A stretch of 64,000 nt of DNA, taken from assembly GCA_024234875.1 (NCBI GenBank), contig JACKNM010000003.1, positions 550,001-614,000 of the forward strand, in the 5' to 3' direction. The position numbers and the translations under genes were made by a program. The notes under the pieces were generated by a model. The model searched no databases. It saw only the letters and a program-made list of their open reading frames with translations, and was not told the DNA's origin. The stretch's first letter is position 1. Every line of letters starts with the position of its first letter. The DNA comes from Ectothiorhodospiraceae bacterium. Lineage in GTDB: Bacteria > Pseudomonadota > Gammaproteobacteria > HK1. Positions 25,862 to 34,932 of the stretch are shown here, piece by piece.

Positions 25862-27817
25862 GTGACCGGCTCGGATCAACCTGCCCGCGGCGCCGAGGCG
25901 TTCTCGGCCAGCCCGCTGCTGCTGCAAACGGTGATCGACCTCGTGCCCGGGACGCTGCACGTCAAGGACCGGGACTTGCGCTACTGCATGGTCAACCGGT
26001 TCTTCCTGGAGCAGTGGGGGCTCACGCGCGACCAGGTCATCGGCCGCTCCCACCATCAGGTGTTCGGCGACGAGCACGACAACGCGGTCGAGGCGCGCGA
26101 CCGCGAGGTGCTCGAGACCGGCCGCACGCTACCGTTCTACGAGGTCGAGTACCCGTCCGGGGAAGGCGGCCTGGTCACGCTGTGGGCGTCGAAGGTGCCG
26201 TTGTTGGATGCCGACGGCGTGGTCACCCACGTCCTCACCTTCGGCCTCGACATCACCGCGCGCCGCGAGATGGAGCGCCGGCTGGCCGAGAACGAGCGGC
26301 TGCAGTCGTCCCTGGTCGAGAAGGCACTGGACTGCATCGTGGTGCTCGACGCGGCCGGGGACGTGGTCGAGTTCAACCCCGCGGCGGAAGCGGTCTTCGG
26401 CTATCGACGCGACGAGGTGCTCGGGCGCTCCTTCGCCGAGCGCATGATCCCGCCGGGGGCGCGTGAGCGGCATCGCGACGGGCTCGAGCGCCATCTGCGT
26501 ACCGGCGAGCGCAGGATGATCGGCCGCCAGGTGCGCACCGAGGGCATGCGCCGCGACGGCACCGTGTTTCCGGTCGAGCTCGCGGTGGCCGAGGTGGTGC
26601 TCGGTTCGCGGCGCCTGTTCACCGCCTACCTCCGAGACCTGACGGCGGAGCACGAGGCGCAGCGCGAGATCGCGCGCCAGCGCGACATGCTCTACCAGAG
26701 CGAGAAGATGGCGGCGCTCGGCGGACTGCTCGCCGGCGTCTCGCACGAGCTGAACAATCCGCTGTCGGTGGTGGTCGGGCGGGCGATCACGCTGGAGGAG
26801 AAGCTGACCGATCCGCGGGAGCGGGAATCCGTGCAGCGCCTTCGCATGGCCGCCGAGCGTTGCGCTCGCATCGTGCGCACTTTCCTCGCGATGGCCCGGC
26901 GGAGCGAGCCCGAGCGCGCCCCGACGGATCTCGCGGCGCTCGCGCGCAACGCGGTCGAGCTCACCGCGTACGGCGCGCGGACCGCGGGCATCGAGGTCGT
27001 GCTCGACCTGCCCGACGACCTCCCCACCGTCATGGTGGACGCCGACCAGTTGGTGCAGGTGGTGGTCAACCTGCTGGTCAACGCGCAACAGGCCCTCGGC
27101 GAGATCGATGGCTCGCGCCGCCTCGAGGTCCGTGCCTGGCACGACCGGCCTCAGGGCATGGTCCACCTCGCGGTGCGCGACAACGGACCCGGGATACCTG
27201 CCCACGTGCGCACGCGGGTGTTCGAGCCCTTCTTCACCACCAAACCCGTCGGCGCCGGGACCGGGGTCGGTCTGGCGGTGAGTCACGCCATGGTCGAGGC
27301 GCACGGCGGCACGCTGCGCGTCGACAGCGCCCCGGGCCACGGCGCGGAGTTCGTGGTCTCGCTGCCGGTCTCTGGCGCGGTCGACGAGTCGATGCCGACG
27401 AGCCCGGCGGGCCGGGGCGCCGGGGTCGGCTCCATGGTCCTCGTGGTCGACGACGAGCACGATGTCGCGGACCTGATGGCCGACTGCCTCGAGCTCGACG
27501 GCTTCGAGGTCGAGCGCGTCGGCGACGGTCGCGAGGCGCTGCGACGGCTGGAGCGCCGTCGCTACGACGCGGTGGTCTGCGACGTGCGCATGCCCGGCCT
27601 CGATGGCCCGGCCGTGCTCCGCCACCTCGCCGAGCGCGACCCCGACCAGGCCGCCCGTCTGGTGCTGGTCACCGGCGACGTGCTCGGTGTCGAGCTGGAG
27701 GCGGCGATCGGCGACCTCGGCTGCGTGCTGCTGGAGAAGCCCTTCGCCCCCGACGACCTCCGCCGCGCGGTGCGAGCCGCCCGAGCTCGGGGTCGAGCTC
27801 GGGGTCGGACCAACTAA
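25862..27817 (+). CDS. PAS-PAS hybrid histidine kinase with C-terminal receiver
   Basis: The 651-residue cytoplasmic protein has two PAS domains (20-135 and 145-268), a HisKA helix with H295 (GVSHELNNPLS), an ATPase domain (DNGPGIP 440-446, GAGTGVGLA) and a receiver with phospho-acceptor D574 (VVCDVRMPG). The second PAS resembles FixL PAS (HRDGLERHLRTGER), but the position of the FixL haem Arg is not Arg, so haem is not predicted. It uses GTG at 25862. It ends at TAA in the first arm of an inverted repeat (27801-27997). No separate output regulator is adjacent. Confidence 0.9.
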   Translation: MTGSDQPARGAEAFSASPLLLQTVIDLVPGTLHVKDRDLRYCMVNRFFLEQWGLTRDQVIGRSHHQVFGDEHDNAVEARDREVLETGRTLPFYEVEYPSGEGGLVTLWASKVPLLDADGVVTHVLTFGLDITARREMERRLAENERLQSSLVEKALDCIVVLDAAGDVVEFNPAAEAVFGYRRDEVLGRSFAERMIPPGARERHRDGLERHLRTGERRMIGRQVRTEGMRRDGTVFPVELAVAEVVLGSRRLFTAYLRDLTAEHEAQREIARQRDMLYQSEKMAALGGLLAGVSHELNNPLSVVVGRAITLEEKLTDPRERESVQRLRMAAERCARIVRTFLAMARRSEPERAPTDLAALARNAVELTAYGARTAGIEVVLDLPDDLPTVMVDADQLVQVVVNLLVNAQQALGEIDGSRRLEVRAWHDRPQGMVHLAVRDNGPGIPAHVRTRVFEPFFTTKPVGAGTGVGLAVSHAMVEAHGGTLRVDSAPGHGAEFVVSLPVSGAVDESMPTSPAGRGAGVGSMVLVVDDEHDVADLMADCLELDGFEVERVGDGREALRRLERRRYDAVVCDVRMPGLDGPAVLRHLAERDPDQAARLVLVTGDVLGVELEAAIGDLGCVLLEKPFAPDDLRRAVRAARARGRARGRTN

Positions 27818-27997
27818 GGTCCTTGATTTCGCAAAGTTTTTCTCGCGCTTCGAGCCCTCGAGGGATGTCCGCCGGAATCGGGCAGGCATCGTTTCTCACC
27901 TGACGCCGGCCGGCCGCCCGCGGCGGGGTTGCGACACTGACGGCGAAGCCTTCGTCGATTTTCCTGCAAAACCAACAAGATAGGTTGGTCCGACCCC
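27801..27997. repeat. 14-bp perfect inverted repeat around a 169-bp core
   Basis: GGGGTCGGACCAAC at 27801-27814 is the exact reverse complement of 27984-27997. Each arm also makes a small local hairpin: GGACC/GGTCC (27807-27822) and ACCAAC/GTTGGT (27971-27989). The core is less GC-rich than its surroundings (runs such as TTTCGCAAAGTTTTT at 27827-27841) and codes for nothing. It separates the hybrid kinase from the next (minus-strand) gene. It may be a bidirectional terminator or a small mobile-repeat remnant. Confidence 0.6.
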
Positions 27998-28009
27998 AGG
28001 TCGTGTGGA

Positions 28010-28414
28010 TTACGCGGCGCGGGGTAGCTCCGGGCGAGGGTCGGACGGGCCGCTGGTCGGAGTCGGCATCGGCACCACCGGAGCGAGCGTGGCGGGGGGC
28101 ACCATCGCGCGAGCCAGGCGGACGACGAGAGCAGCGATCGCGAGTGCGACCGTGATCGCCGCGAGCGCCTGACCGAGCGTCGGGACCACACCGAGCACGA
28201 GCTGGTACCCGAGCCGCACGAGCAGCGCGATCCCGAAGGCACCCAGGCCGACGAGGGTCGGGCACATCAGCTCCATCATCAATCCCCGCGCGTACCAGGG
28301 CGCTCGGGCGAGGCGAGTGGCGCGGAGCAGGATCATGAACAGCAGCACCGATCCGCCCGCCAGGGTGACAGCGGCGACCGGCAACGACAGTACGGACGCG
28401 ACGGCGACGGACAT
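28010..28414 (-). CDS. Hypothetical three-helix membrane protein
   Basis: The 134-residue protein has three hydrophobic segments (about 2-27, 43-68 and 76-98) and a Pro-rich C-terminus. I do not recognise it. The ATG at 28414 is supported by GAGGAG 7 nt upstream, so an ORF reaching 28606 is not used. It stands alone between the inverted repeat and the monooxygenase gene. Confidence 0.6.
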   Translation of the reverse strand: MSVAVASVLSLPVAAVTLAGGSVLLFMILLRATRLARAPWYARGLMMELMCPTLVGLGAFGIALLVRLGYQLVLGVVPTLGQALAAITVALAIAALVVRLARAMVPPATLAPVVPMPTPTSGPSDPRPELPRAA

Positions 28415-28751
28415 CGACGCACTCCTCGGCAGCGCTCGGCTGCACGTGAACGGGGCTCGGGTGGAGGGGCGGCCCGACCCGACCACACGCCCGGTCGTGC
28501 GCCGGCCACGGGACCGGAGCGCGCTGGACGACGGGGAAGGGGTCGTGGCCGGTCGCGATGCGGGGGCTGCGTTCTCCTCCCGCGGGCGGGAGGACCGGGT
28601 GGGCATGTGGACCTCTGATGCCGATGCCCGCAGCCGAATTCGGCCGCGAACCGGGCAGCGGTGCCGCGACGGCGCCGCTCATGCTACGCCAGTCGCCGCC
28701 GCCGTCAATGGGGTGACGTCGGCGGTGTGCTCGCGCCGGCCGAGCCGCCGG
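28415..28751. other. Gene-free spacer with a 9-bp perfect hairpin
   Basis: This 337-bp stretch holds no convincing gene. The only clear structure is a palindrome at 28575-28594, with nine paired bases on each side of a GG centre. It lies upstream of the small membrane-protein gene on the minus strand, and downstream of the stop of the monooxygenase gene, where it could act as a terminator. Confidence 0.5.
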
Positions 28752-30392
28752 TCAGCGCATCTCGATCTCGCGGTAGCCGGCGGCGGCGATGGCGTCGCAG
28801 CGCTGCCGGTACTCGGGGGCGGTTCCGCTGTAGCGGGCGAGGATCCGAACCTGCTTGCCCTCGACGTTCTGGTTGACGCCGGTCATCCACGAGTCGACCT
28901 CGTTGGTGAGCAGTCCCTCGGCCTTGTGGCGGACGATGTCGGTCCATTCGTCCACCGCCTCCTGGCGCGCGTCGGCGCGGGTGACGCCGCTGGTGCGCAG
29001 GTGCGCGACGAGACCGGTCACCCACTCGACGTTGTACTCGATGCTGCGAGGGATGTTGCCGAGCGCGGTGTGCGGCCCGACCAGCATGAACATGTTGGGG
29101 AAGCCACGGACCATCACGCCGACGAAGGTCTCCGGTCCGCCCTTCCAGCGGTTCTTCAACGTCTCGCCGCCGGCGCCGCGAATGTCGATGCGATCGAAGC
29201 TGCCGGTGATGGCATCGAAGCCAGTGGCGTAGATGATGATGTCGAACGCGTACTCCGCAGCCGTGGTCTTCACCCCGGCTGCGGTGATGCGCTCGAGCGG
29301 CGTGTCGAGAATGCTCACCAGCTCGACGTTCGGCTGGTTGTAGACCTCGTAGTAGAACGTCTCCTGCGGGACTCGACGGGTGCCGAATCCGTGGTCCTTC
29401 GGCACCAGCATCTCGGCCACTCGTCGATCGTTCACCCGACCGCGAATCTTTCGTGCGACGAACTCAGACAGCAGACGATTCGCCTCGCGGTCGATCAGGA
29501 TGTCGCGGAAGTTGCCCTGCCAGATGCCGAAGCCGGGTGAGGCGTAGAGCTTCTCCCAGAATGCCTCGCGCTCCTCGGCGGTCACCTCGAAGGTGCCACG
29601 CGGGTCGGGCGTGTGCACGAAGCACGCCGCGGTCTCCTTGCAGCGCTGGAACAGCGCCGGGTAACCGGCACGGATGCGCTCCATCTCGGCCTTGTCGATC
29701 TTGCGGTTGTGCAGCGGCGTGCACCAGTTGGGGCGGCGTTGGAACACCGTGAGGTGGCCAGCGGTCTTGGCGACCTCCTGGATCACCTGCACCCCGGTCG
29801 CGCCGGTGCCGATCACCGCCACCCGCTTGCCGGTGAAGTCCACCGGCTCCTTCGGCCACAGCCCGGTGTGGAACCACTGGCCCTGGAAGTCCTCGATGCC
29901 GGGGACGCGCGGCATGGTCGGGGCCGACAGCGGGCCGACCGCGGTGACCAGAAAGCGCGCGCGACGGCACTCGCCGCTTTCCAGGGTGACCGTCCAGCAC
30001 CGCCGGTCGTCGTCGAACACCGCCGCGGTCACCCGACTGCGGAACTGGATGTCGCGGCGAAGATCGAACTTGTCGGCGAAGTGGTTGAGGTAGCGCTCGG
30101 TCTCCGGCTGCGGCGCGAAGTGCTCGGTCCAATCCCACTCCGCCAGCAGCTCGTCGGAGAACGAGTAGCCGTAGGAGTAGCTCTCGGAGTCGAAGCGCGC
30201 GCCCGGATAGCGATTCCAGTACCAGGTCCCACCGACCCCGGTTCCGGCCTCGAAGACACGCACCCGAAACCCCTGCTCGCGCAGTCGGAGGAGCTGGTAC
30301 ATCCCCGAGATGCCGGCACCGATCACGATGACGTCGAAGTCGAGGGTGGCGTCGGAGTCAGGGGGTGGGGTGGGGCGGGGATTCGCAGCCAT
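28752..30392 (-). CDS. FAD-dependent Baeyer-Villiger-type monooxygenase
   Basis: The 546-residue flavoprotein has the FAD Rossmann motif GAGISG (25-30), the Baeyer-Villiger signature FQGQWFHTGLWP (169-180; FxGxxxHxxxWP) and the NADPH Rossmann motif GTGATG (195-200). These enzymes insert oxygen into ketones; the natural substrate is unknown. The ATG at 30392 has a distant GAGG. It shows no evident operon partner, and the next gene to the right is divergent. Confidence 0.9.
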   Translation of the reverse strand: MAANPRPTPPPDSDATLDFDVIVIGAGISGMYQLLRLREQGFRVRVFEAGTGVGGTWYWNRYPGARFDSESYSYGYSFSDELLAEWDWTEHFAPQPETERYLNHFADKFDLRRDIQFRSRVTAAVFDDDRRCWTVTLESGECRRARFLVTAVGPLSAPTMPRVPGIEDFQGQWFHTGLWPKEPVDFTGKRVAVIGTGATGVQVIQEVAKTAGHLTVFQRRPNWCTPLHNRKIDKAEMERIRAGYPALFQRCKETAACFVHTPDPRGTFEVTAEEREAFWEKLYASPGFGIWQGNFRDILIDREANRLLSEFVARKIRGRVNDRRVAEMLVPKDHGFGTRRVPQETFYYEVYNQPNVELVSILDTPLERITAAGVKTTAAEYAFDIIIYATGFDAITGSFDRIDIRGAGGETLKNRWKGGPETFVGVMVRGFPNMFMLVGPHTALGNIPRSIEYNVEWVTGLVAHLRTSGVTRADARQEAVDEWTDIVRHKAEGLLTNEVDSWMTGVNQNVEGKQVRILARYSGTAPEYRQRCDAIAAAGYREIEMR

Positions 30393-30716
30393 GGATCGTC
30401 GTCTACCTCGAGGTTGCTCGGGGGCGGTCGGTCACGGCGCCCGATTGTATCCGCAGCGCCGCCTCGATTCAGCGCGGGATGTGCTGCGCGGGCGACCCGT
30501 CGGCAGCCGGTGGTCGCACGGCGGGCGTCCAGTGATGCGCCATTTCCCCCGCCGGACCGGGGGATCTGCCCCGGCGGTCGCGCCACGCACCGCCCTGTTC
30601 GCGCTCCGGGCGCCGCAACTGCCTGAAATCCGGTGATGTGAGGCGTCCGGTCGCTGTTGGCACGGTGTGTGCTCGAAGGCGGTGGACATCCATTCGCTCG
30701 ACCAGGGAGCCCGCCC
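30393..30716. other. Divergent intergenic region
   Basis: This 324-bp stretch lies between the monooxygenase gene and the secreted protein gene, which are transcribed away from each other. It must hold both promoters, but I see no clear -10/-35 pair, repeat or regulator box in it. ORFs reported here lack ribosome sites. Confidence 0.4.
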
Positions 30717-31112
30717 ATGTTCCGACGACTGCGCCGCCCGGCCATCGCCATCTCCGCCGCACTCTCGCTCGGTGCTCTGCCGATCGAGGCCGCGACGATC
30801 ATCGAGCTCGGCGACACCTACCACGTGATCGAGTACGAGGCGGGGTTCGACGTCGCCGCCGGCGAGGGCGCCATCGCCGGCGCGGTCGCGCTTCGCATCG
30901 AGCAGGTGTTCGCCAGCGGGCGCACCAAGCTCGACAACAGCATCGAGTACGTGTTCACCCAGCCGGGCTGGAGCTACCGCATCCGCAAGAGCGGCGGCCT
31001 CAACTCGGCGGTCGAGGTCGACTTCGACAACGGTGATTGCAGCGCGCGCTTCCGGGCGATCTACAAGCCCGGCACCACCGTGGTCGACGGCGGCGAGCTC
31101 ATCTGCCGTTGA
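30717..31112 (+). CDS. Small secreted protein of unknown function
   Basis: The 131-residue protein has a signal peptide (positively charged FRRLRRP, hydrophobic AIAISAALSLGALP, cleavage near IEA-A at residue 26) and a mature part of about 105 residues with two Cys near the C-terminus (NGDCSAR and ELICR) that may form a disulfide. Family not recognised. The ATG at 30717 has GGGAG 7 nt upstream. It converges with the proline-racemase gene 15 bp further. Confidence 0.7.
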   Translation: MFRRLRRPAIAISAALSLGALPIEAATIIELGDTYHVIEYEAGFDVAAGEGAIAGAVALRIEQVFASGRTKLDNSIEYVFTQPGWSYRIRKSGGLNSAVEVDFDNGDCSARFRAIYKPGTTVVDGGELICR

Positions 31113-31127
31113 GTCCCGCCCCGGTCC

Positions 31128-32168
31128 TCACCGCGGCCCGGGCACGCCCCAGGTGTCGGCGATGCGGTAGCCCTCGGGGAACGGGTCGGTGGGGTCGATC
31201 CCGTACTGGTGGATGCCGGTGATCCAGGCCTGACCGGCGATCGAGGTGACCACCGCCGGCCGACCCGCGACCCGAGTGGTGCGCTCGATCCGCCCGCGGA
31301 AGCGAGTGCCGATGATCGAGCGGTGCTCGAACACCTCGCCCTTCGCGATCTCGCGCCGCGCGTGCATCACCGCGAGCCTGGCGGAGGTGCCGGTGCCGCA
31401 GGGTGAGCGGTCGAGCCGGCCCGGACTCACGATCACCGTGTTGCGGGCGCTGACCCGGTCGCCGCGCCGGCGCAGTGGGCCGCGCACCTCGGCGATGCTC
31501 ACGCCCCGAATCTCGGGGTTCTCCGGGTGCACGCACTCGAGCTGCGCATTGGTGGCGGCCTTCACCCGCTCGCCCAGCTCGCAGATGTCACGTGCCTCGT
31601 CCGGGGTGATCCGAAACCCGAGAGGCGCCGCATCGAAGAGCACGAAGAGCATTCCGCCGTAGGCGACGTCCACGGTGACGGTGCCGACCCCAGGGACCTC
31701 GATCGGTCGCGCGAGATGCAGCGCGAACGCCGGGACGTTGGTGAATCGGACCTCGCGCACCTTGCCGTCGCGGCATGCGCACTCGAGGGCGATCAGGCCC
31801 CCGGGAGCTTCCAGCACCAGCTCGGTGACCGGCTCGCGCATCGGTACCATGCCGGTCTCGAGCAGCACCGTCGCCACGCAGATGGTGTTCGAGCCCGACA
31901 TCGGGACGTACTCCTCGGGCTCCATGATCACGTAGCCCATGGCGGCCCGCGGATCGCAGGCGGGCACGACCAGGTTCACGTGCCGGGCGACCGAGCCCCG
32001 CGGCTCGTTGATCAGCACGCGACGCAGCCAGTCGCCCTCGCGCTCGAGCCAGCGCGCCTTCTCCCACACCGTCGAGCCGGGAACGTCTCCGACCCCGCCG
32101 GTGATGACGTCTCCGACCTCGCCTTCGGCGTGGGCACCGACCACCGTGACCGTTCGTCTCCAGCGCAT
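31128..32168 (-). CDS. Proline racemase-family protein (Ser/Cys type)
   Basis: The 346-residue protein matches the proline racemase/hydroxyproline epimerase/trans-3-hydroxyproline dehydratase family. The first catalytic position is Ser91 (PMSGSNTIC) where racemases have Cys; the second Cys is kept at C257 (RSPCGTGTSA). Family members with this Ser/Cys pair are known and act on hydroxyprolines. Exact activity is therefore open. It starts at ATG 32168 with GAGGAG upstream and lies 23 bp after the SDR gene, so it ends an apparent four-gene unit (amidohydrolase, Nudix, SDR, this gene). Confidence 0.85.
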   Translation of the reverse strand: MRWRRTVTVVGAHAEGEVGDVITGGVGDVPGSTVWEKARWLEREGDWLRRVLINEPRGSVARHVNLVVPACDPRAAMGYVIMEPEEYVPMSGSNTICVATVLLETGMVPMREPVTELVLEAPGGLIALECACRDGKVREVRFTNVPAFALHLARPIEVPGVGTVTVDVAYGGMLFVLFDAAPLGFRITPDEARDICELGERVKAATNAQLECVHPENPEIRGVSIAEVRGPLRRRGDRVSARNTVIVSPGRLDRSPCGTGTSARLAVMHARREIAKGEVFEHRSIIGTRFRGRIERTTRVAGRPAVVTSIAGQAWITGIHQYGIDPTDPFPEGYRIADTWGVPGPR

Positions 32169-32191
32169 GGATGCTCTCCTCGCGGCGCCGT

Positions 32192-32971
32192 CTACACCAC
32201 CGCGCTCGCGCCGCCGTCGAAGTTGATGGCGGTGCCGGTGATGAAGCCGGCGAGCGGAGAGACCAGGAACGCGGCGAGATCCGCGAACTCCTCGGCGGTG
32301 CCCATCCGCCCGAGCGGGATGCGCTTCGCCATCTCCTCGGTCAGCTCCGCGAGCGACTTGCCCTGCGCCGCCGCGCGCCGCTCCCACTGGGCGCTCTGCA
32401 CCAGGCCCAGGCAGATGGTGTTGACACGGATACCTTCCGGCGCGAACTCGTTGGCCAGCGCCTTGGTGAGGTTGATGCCCGCCGCGCGGGTGACACTGGT
32501 CGGCACCGAGCGCGCGGCCGGGGCCTTGCCACCGACGATGGTGACGTTGAGGATGCTGCCGCCGCCGCGCGCGCGCATCAGCGGAATCGCGTGCCGGCAC
32601 ATGCGCACCGCCGACATGAGCTTGAGATCGATGTCGGCGATCCAGGCCGCATCGTCGAGTGACTCGAACGGGTTGGCGGCCGAGGTGCCGGCGTTGTTCA
32701 CGAGGATGTCCAGGCCGCCGAAGCGCGCGCTGACGGCCTCGACGAAGGCGTCGATCTGGCGCGCATCGGCGACGTCGGTCGGAACCGCGAGGACCTCCCC
32801 GCCGGTGGCGCGGCGGACCGCTTCCGCGGCGGCCTCGAGGTGGTCGGCGCGGCGCGCGCAGATCGCCACCCGCGCGCCCGACGCCGCCAGGCGGTGGGCG
32901 GTGGCTCGTCCGAGGCCGTCGCTGCCGCCGGTGACGATCGCCACCTTGCCTTCGAGCTGAAGATCGAGCAT
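32192..32971 (-). CDS. SDR-family oxidoreductase with altered catalytic residues
   Basis: The 259-residue classical SDR has the cofactor motif TGGSDGLG (14-21) and NNAG (92-95). At the catalytic site the usual Ser is Thr144 (NVTIVGG) and the YxxxK pair is replaced: T158 and R162 in VPTSVTRAAG. A subgroup of SDRs shares this, so it may act by another mechanism or on other substrates. GGAGGAG lies just upstream of the ATG at 32971. It is the third gene of the amidohydrolase unit. Confidence 0.85.
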   Translation of the reverse strand: MLDLQLEGKVAIVTGGSDGLGRATAHRLAASGARVAICARRADHLEAAAEAVRRATGGEVLAVPTDVADARQIDAFVEAVSARFGGLDILVNNAGTSAANPFESLDDAAWIADIDLKLMSAVRMCRHAIPLMRARGGGSILNVTIVGGKAPAARSVPTSVTRAAGINLTKALANEFAPEGIRVNTICLGLVQSAQWERRAAAQGKSLAELTEEMAKRIPLGRMGTAEEFADLAAFLVSPLAGFITGTAINFDGGASAVV

Positions 32972-33038
32972 CGGACTCCTCCAGTGATCGGGTGCGGTCG
33001 CGGTCGAAGCGCCCGGCGGCGATTCTGCCCGCGACGCG

Positions 33039-33584
33039 TCACGATGGCGAGGTGCAGACGAGCCCCTCCGCGACCAGGCGCCGGAGCGCCATCAGGCTGT
33101 CGGGGGTCACCGGCGTGATGCGACCGTCGAGCACCGCGTCGATCGGCTCGAAGCGGACCCACTCGACCTCCTCGGGCTGGAGCCGGAACGGGCCGGTGTG
33201 CACGCAGGTGTAGACGCGCCCGAAACAGCGGTTCATGGGGTCCTCGTAGTAGAACTCGAAGCGTGGCTCGAGGGGCACTCCCTCGAGCCCGAGCTCCTCG
33301 GCCGCCTCGCGCGCGGCGCCCTCGTCGTAGCTCTCGCCGGCGGCCACCACACCGCCCGCCGCCAGGTCGTGGAACGCGGGCCAGATGTCCTTGGTTGCGG
33401 TGCGCCGCTGCACCAGCACCCGGCCGGCGCCGTCGAGCACGAACACGTAGGTCGCACGGTGGACGAGGCACTCGGCGCGCATCCGCGCGCGCGGCGCCTC
33501 GCCGATCACCCGGTTGTCCATGTCGACGATGGTCACGCGTTCCCGCGCCGCGCGCGCGACCGCGTCGTCCGGTGAAGGCGCCAC
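33039..33584 (-). CDS. Nudix hydrolase (YfcD-like)
   Basis: The 181-residue protein contains a Nudix box starting at GGVVAAGESYDEGAAREAAEELG with the metal-binding Glu residues in REAAEELG. The TATKDIWPAFHDLAAGG approach is like YfcD/isopentenyl-isomerase-like Nudix proteins. It hydrolyses a nucleoside diphosphate-linked compound, substrate unknown. It starts with GTG at 33584, 8 bp after the amidohydrolase stop, and 67 bp precede the SDR gene. Confidence 0.82.
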   Translation of the reverse strand: MAPSPDDAVARAARERVTIVDMDNRVIGEAPRARMRAECLVHRATYVFVLDGAGRVLVQRRTATKDIWPAFHDLAAGGVVAAGESYDEGAAREAAEELGLEGVPLEPRFEFYYEDPMNRCFGRVYTCVHTGPFRLQPEEVEWVRFEPIDAVLDGRITPVTPDSLMALRRLVAEGLVCTSPS

Positions 33585-33592
33585 CGACGGCC

Positions 33593-34834
33593 TCAGGCGA
33601 CCACGCCGGCGCGGTCGAGCATGGCGTGCAGCAGGACGTCGCAGCCGGCGGTGACGTCGGCGGGTGTCGCGTTCTCGACCTCGTTGTGGCTGATACCGCC
33701 CTCACAGGGAATGAACACCATCCCGGTCGGCGCGACCCGTGACAGATACACCGAGTCGTGGCCCGCCCCGCTCACCACCTCCATCGCCTCGTGGCCGAGC
33801 GCCGCGGCGCCCTTGCGCACCGCGTCGACGCAGCCGGCGTCGAAGGCGACCGGTGGCGAGAGCCAGATGTCGACGACCTCGTGCTCGAGTCCGCGCGCCG
33901 CGGCCACCCGCGCCACCAGCGCCTTGAGGTCGGCGTCCATGGACTCGAGCGTCGGGCCATCCGGATGGCGGAGGTCGACCGAGAACTCGATGCGTCCGGG
34001 CACCGTGTTGCGCGAGCCGGGGTGGAGCCTGAACTCGCCCACCGTGGCCCGACCGTGGGGCGGCCGGTCGAGCGCGATGCGGTACAGCGCGGCCAGGATC
34101 TCCCCGGCACCCGCCATGGCGTCGCGGCGCAGCTCCATCGGCGTCGGTCCGGCGTGGGACTCCGCGCCGGTGAGGATCACGTCGTACCAGCGCGTGCCCT
34201 GGGCGCCGGTCACGATGCCGATGGTCTTGCCGGCGTTCTCGAGGATCGGCCCCTGCTCGATGTGCGCCTCGAAGTAGGCGCCGAAGGCATGGCCGAGCGG
34301 GGCGTCGCCGAGATAGCCGATACGCGCGAGCTCCTCGCCCTGGGTCTTGCCGTCGTGGTCGGCCCGGGAGTGGCCGTAGTCGAGCGAGAAGACGCCGGCG
34401 AACACGCCGGAGCCGACCATCGCCGGCGGAAAGCGGGCCCCTTCCTCGTTGGTCCACACGCAGAGCTCCACCGGGGCCTCGGTCTCGATCCCTCGGTCGT
34501 TCAGCGTGCGCACCACCTCGAGCCCGGCGAGGACGCCGTACACGCCGTCGAACTTGCCGCCGGTCGGTTGGCTGTCGAGGTGGCTGCCGGTGCCGACCGG
34601 GTCGCGCGACGGGTCGCGGCCGGGGCGGCGCGCGAACATGTTGCCCATCGGATCCACGCGCACGGTGCAGCCGGCCTCCTCGCACCAGCGCCGGAACAGA
34701 TCCCGTCCCTGGCGGTCGAGATCGGTCAGGGCGACGCGGCACACGCCCCCCTTCTCGGTGGCCCCGATGCGGGCCATCTCCATCAGGCTCGCCCACAGGC
34801 GATCGCCGTCCACTCGCAGGTTCCGCGTGCTCAC
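33593..34834 (-). CDS. M20-family amidase (allantoate / N-carbamoyl amino acid hydrolase type)
   Basis: The 413-residue zinc amidohydrolase has GSHLDSQPTGGKFDGVYGV (metal His and Asp), WTNEEGARFPPAM (catalytic/metal Glu), HIEQGP (metal His) and near the end SHNEVENA. These match allantoate amidohydrolase, N-carbamoyl-L-amino acid hydrolase and beta-ureidopropionase, which cannot be told apart here. GTG start at 34834 with GAGGAGGAACG before it. It leads the Nudix-SDR-racemase unit and is divergent from the DUF1932 gene. Confidence 0.88.
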   Translation of the reverse strand: MSTRNLRVDGDRLWASLMEMARIGATEKGGVCRVALTDLDRQGRDLFRRWCEEAGCTVRVDPMGNMFARRPGRDPSRDPVGTGSHLDSQPTGGKFDGVYGVLAGLEVVRTLNDRGIETEAPVELCVWTNEEGARFPPAMVGSGVFAGVFSLDYGHSRADHDGKTQGEELARIGYLGDAPLGHAFGAYFEAHIEQGPILENAGKTIGIVTGAQGTRWYDVILTGAESHAGPTPMELRRDAMAGAGEILAALYRIALDRPPHGRATVGEFRLHPGSRNTVPGRIEFSVDLRHPDGPTLESMDADLKALVARVAAARGLEHEVVDIWLSPPVAFDAGCVDAVRKGAAALGHEAMEVVSGAGHDSVYLSRVAPTGMVFIPCEGGISHNEVENATPADVTAGCDVLLHAMLDRAGVVA

Positions 34835-34932
34835 CGTTCCTCCTCGAACCTCGCTGCCGCCGCCTGGCGACGGGTCACCTCGCCGGGCTGCGTATCATAG
34901 GCCCTCCTCCGGGCTCGAATGAGGGAGACGAG

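Noticed and set aside
25862..27817. Haem-binding (FixL-like) PAS in the hybrid kinase
   Set aside because: The His is present but the residue 20 positions on is not Arg, so the FixL haem pocket is not complete.
27801..27997. Integron attC site
   Set aside because: The arm ends GTTGGTC and GACCAAC miss the GTTRRRY/RYYYAAC core by one base each, there is no integrase, and a single copy does not suggest a cassette array.
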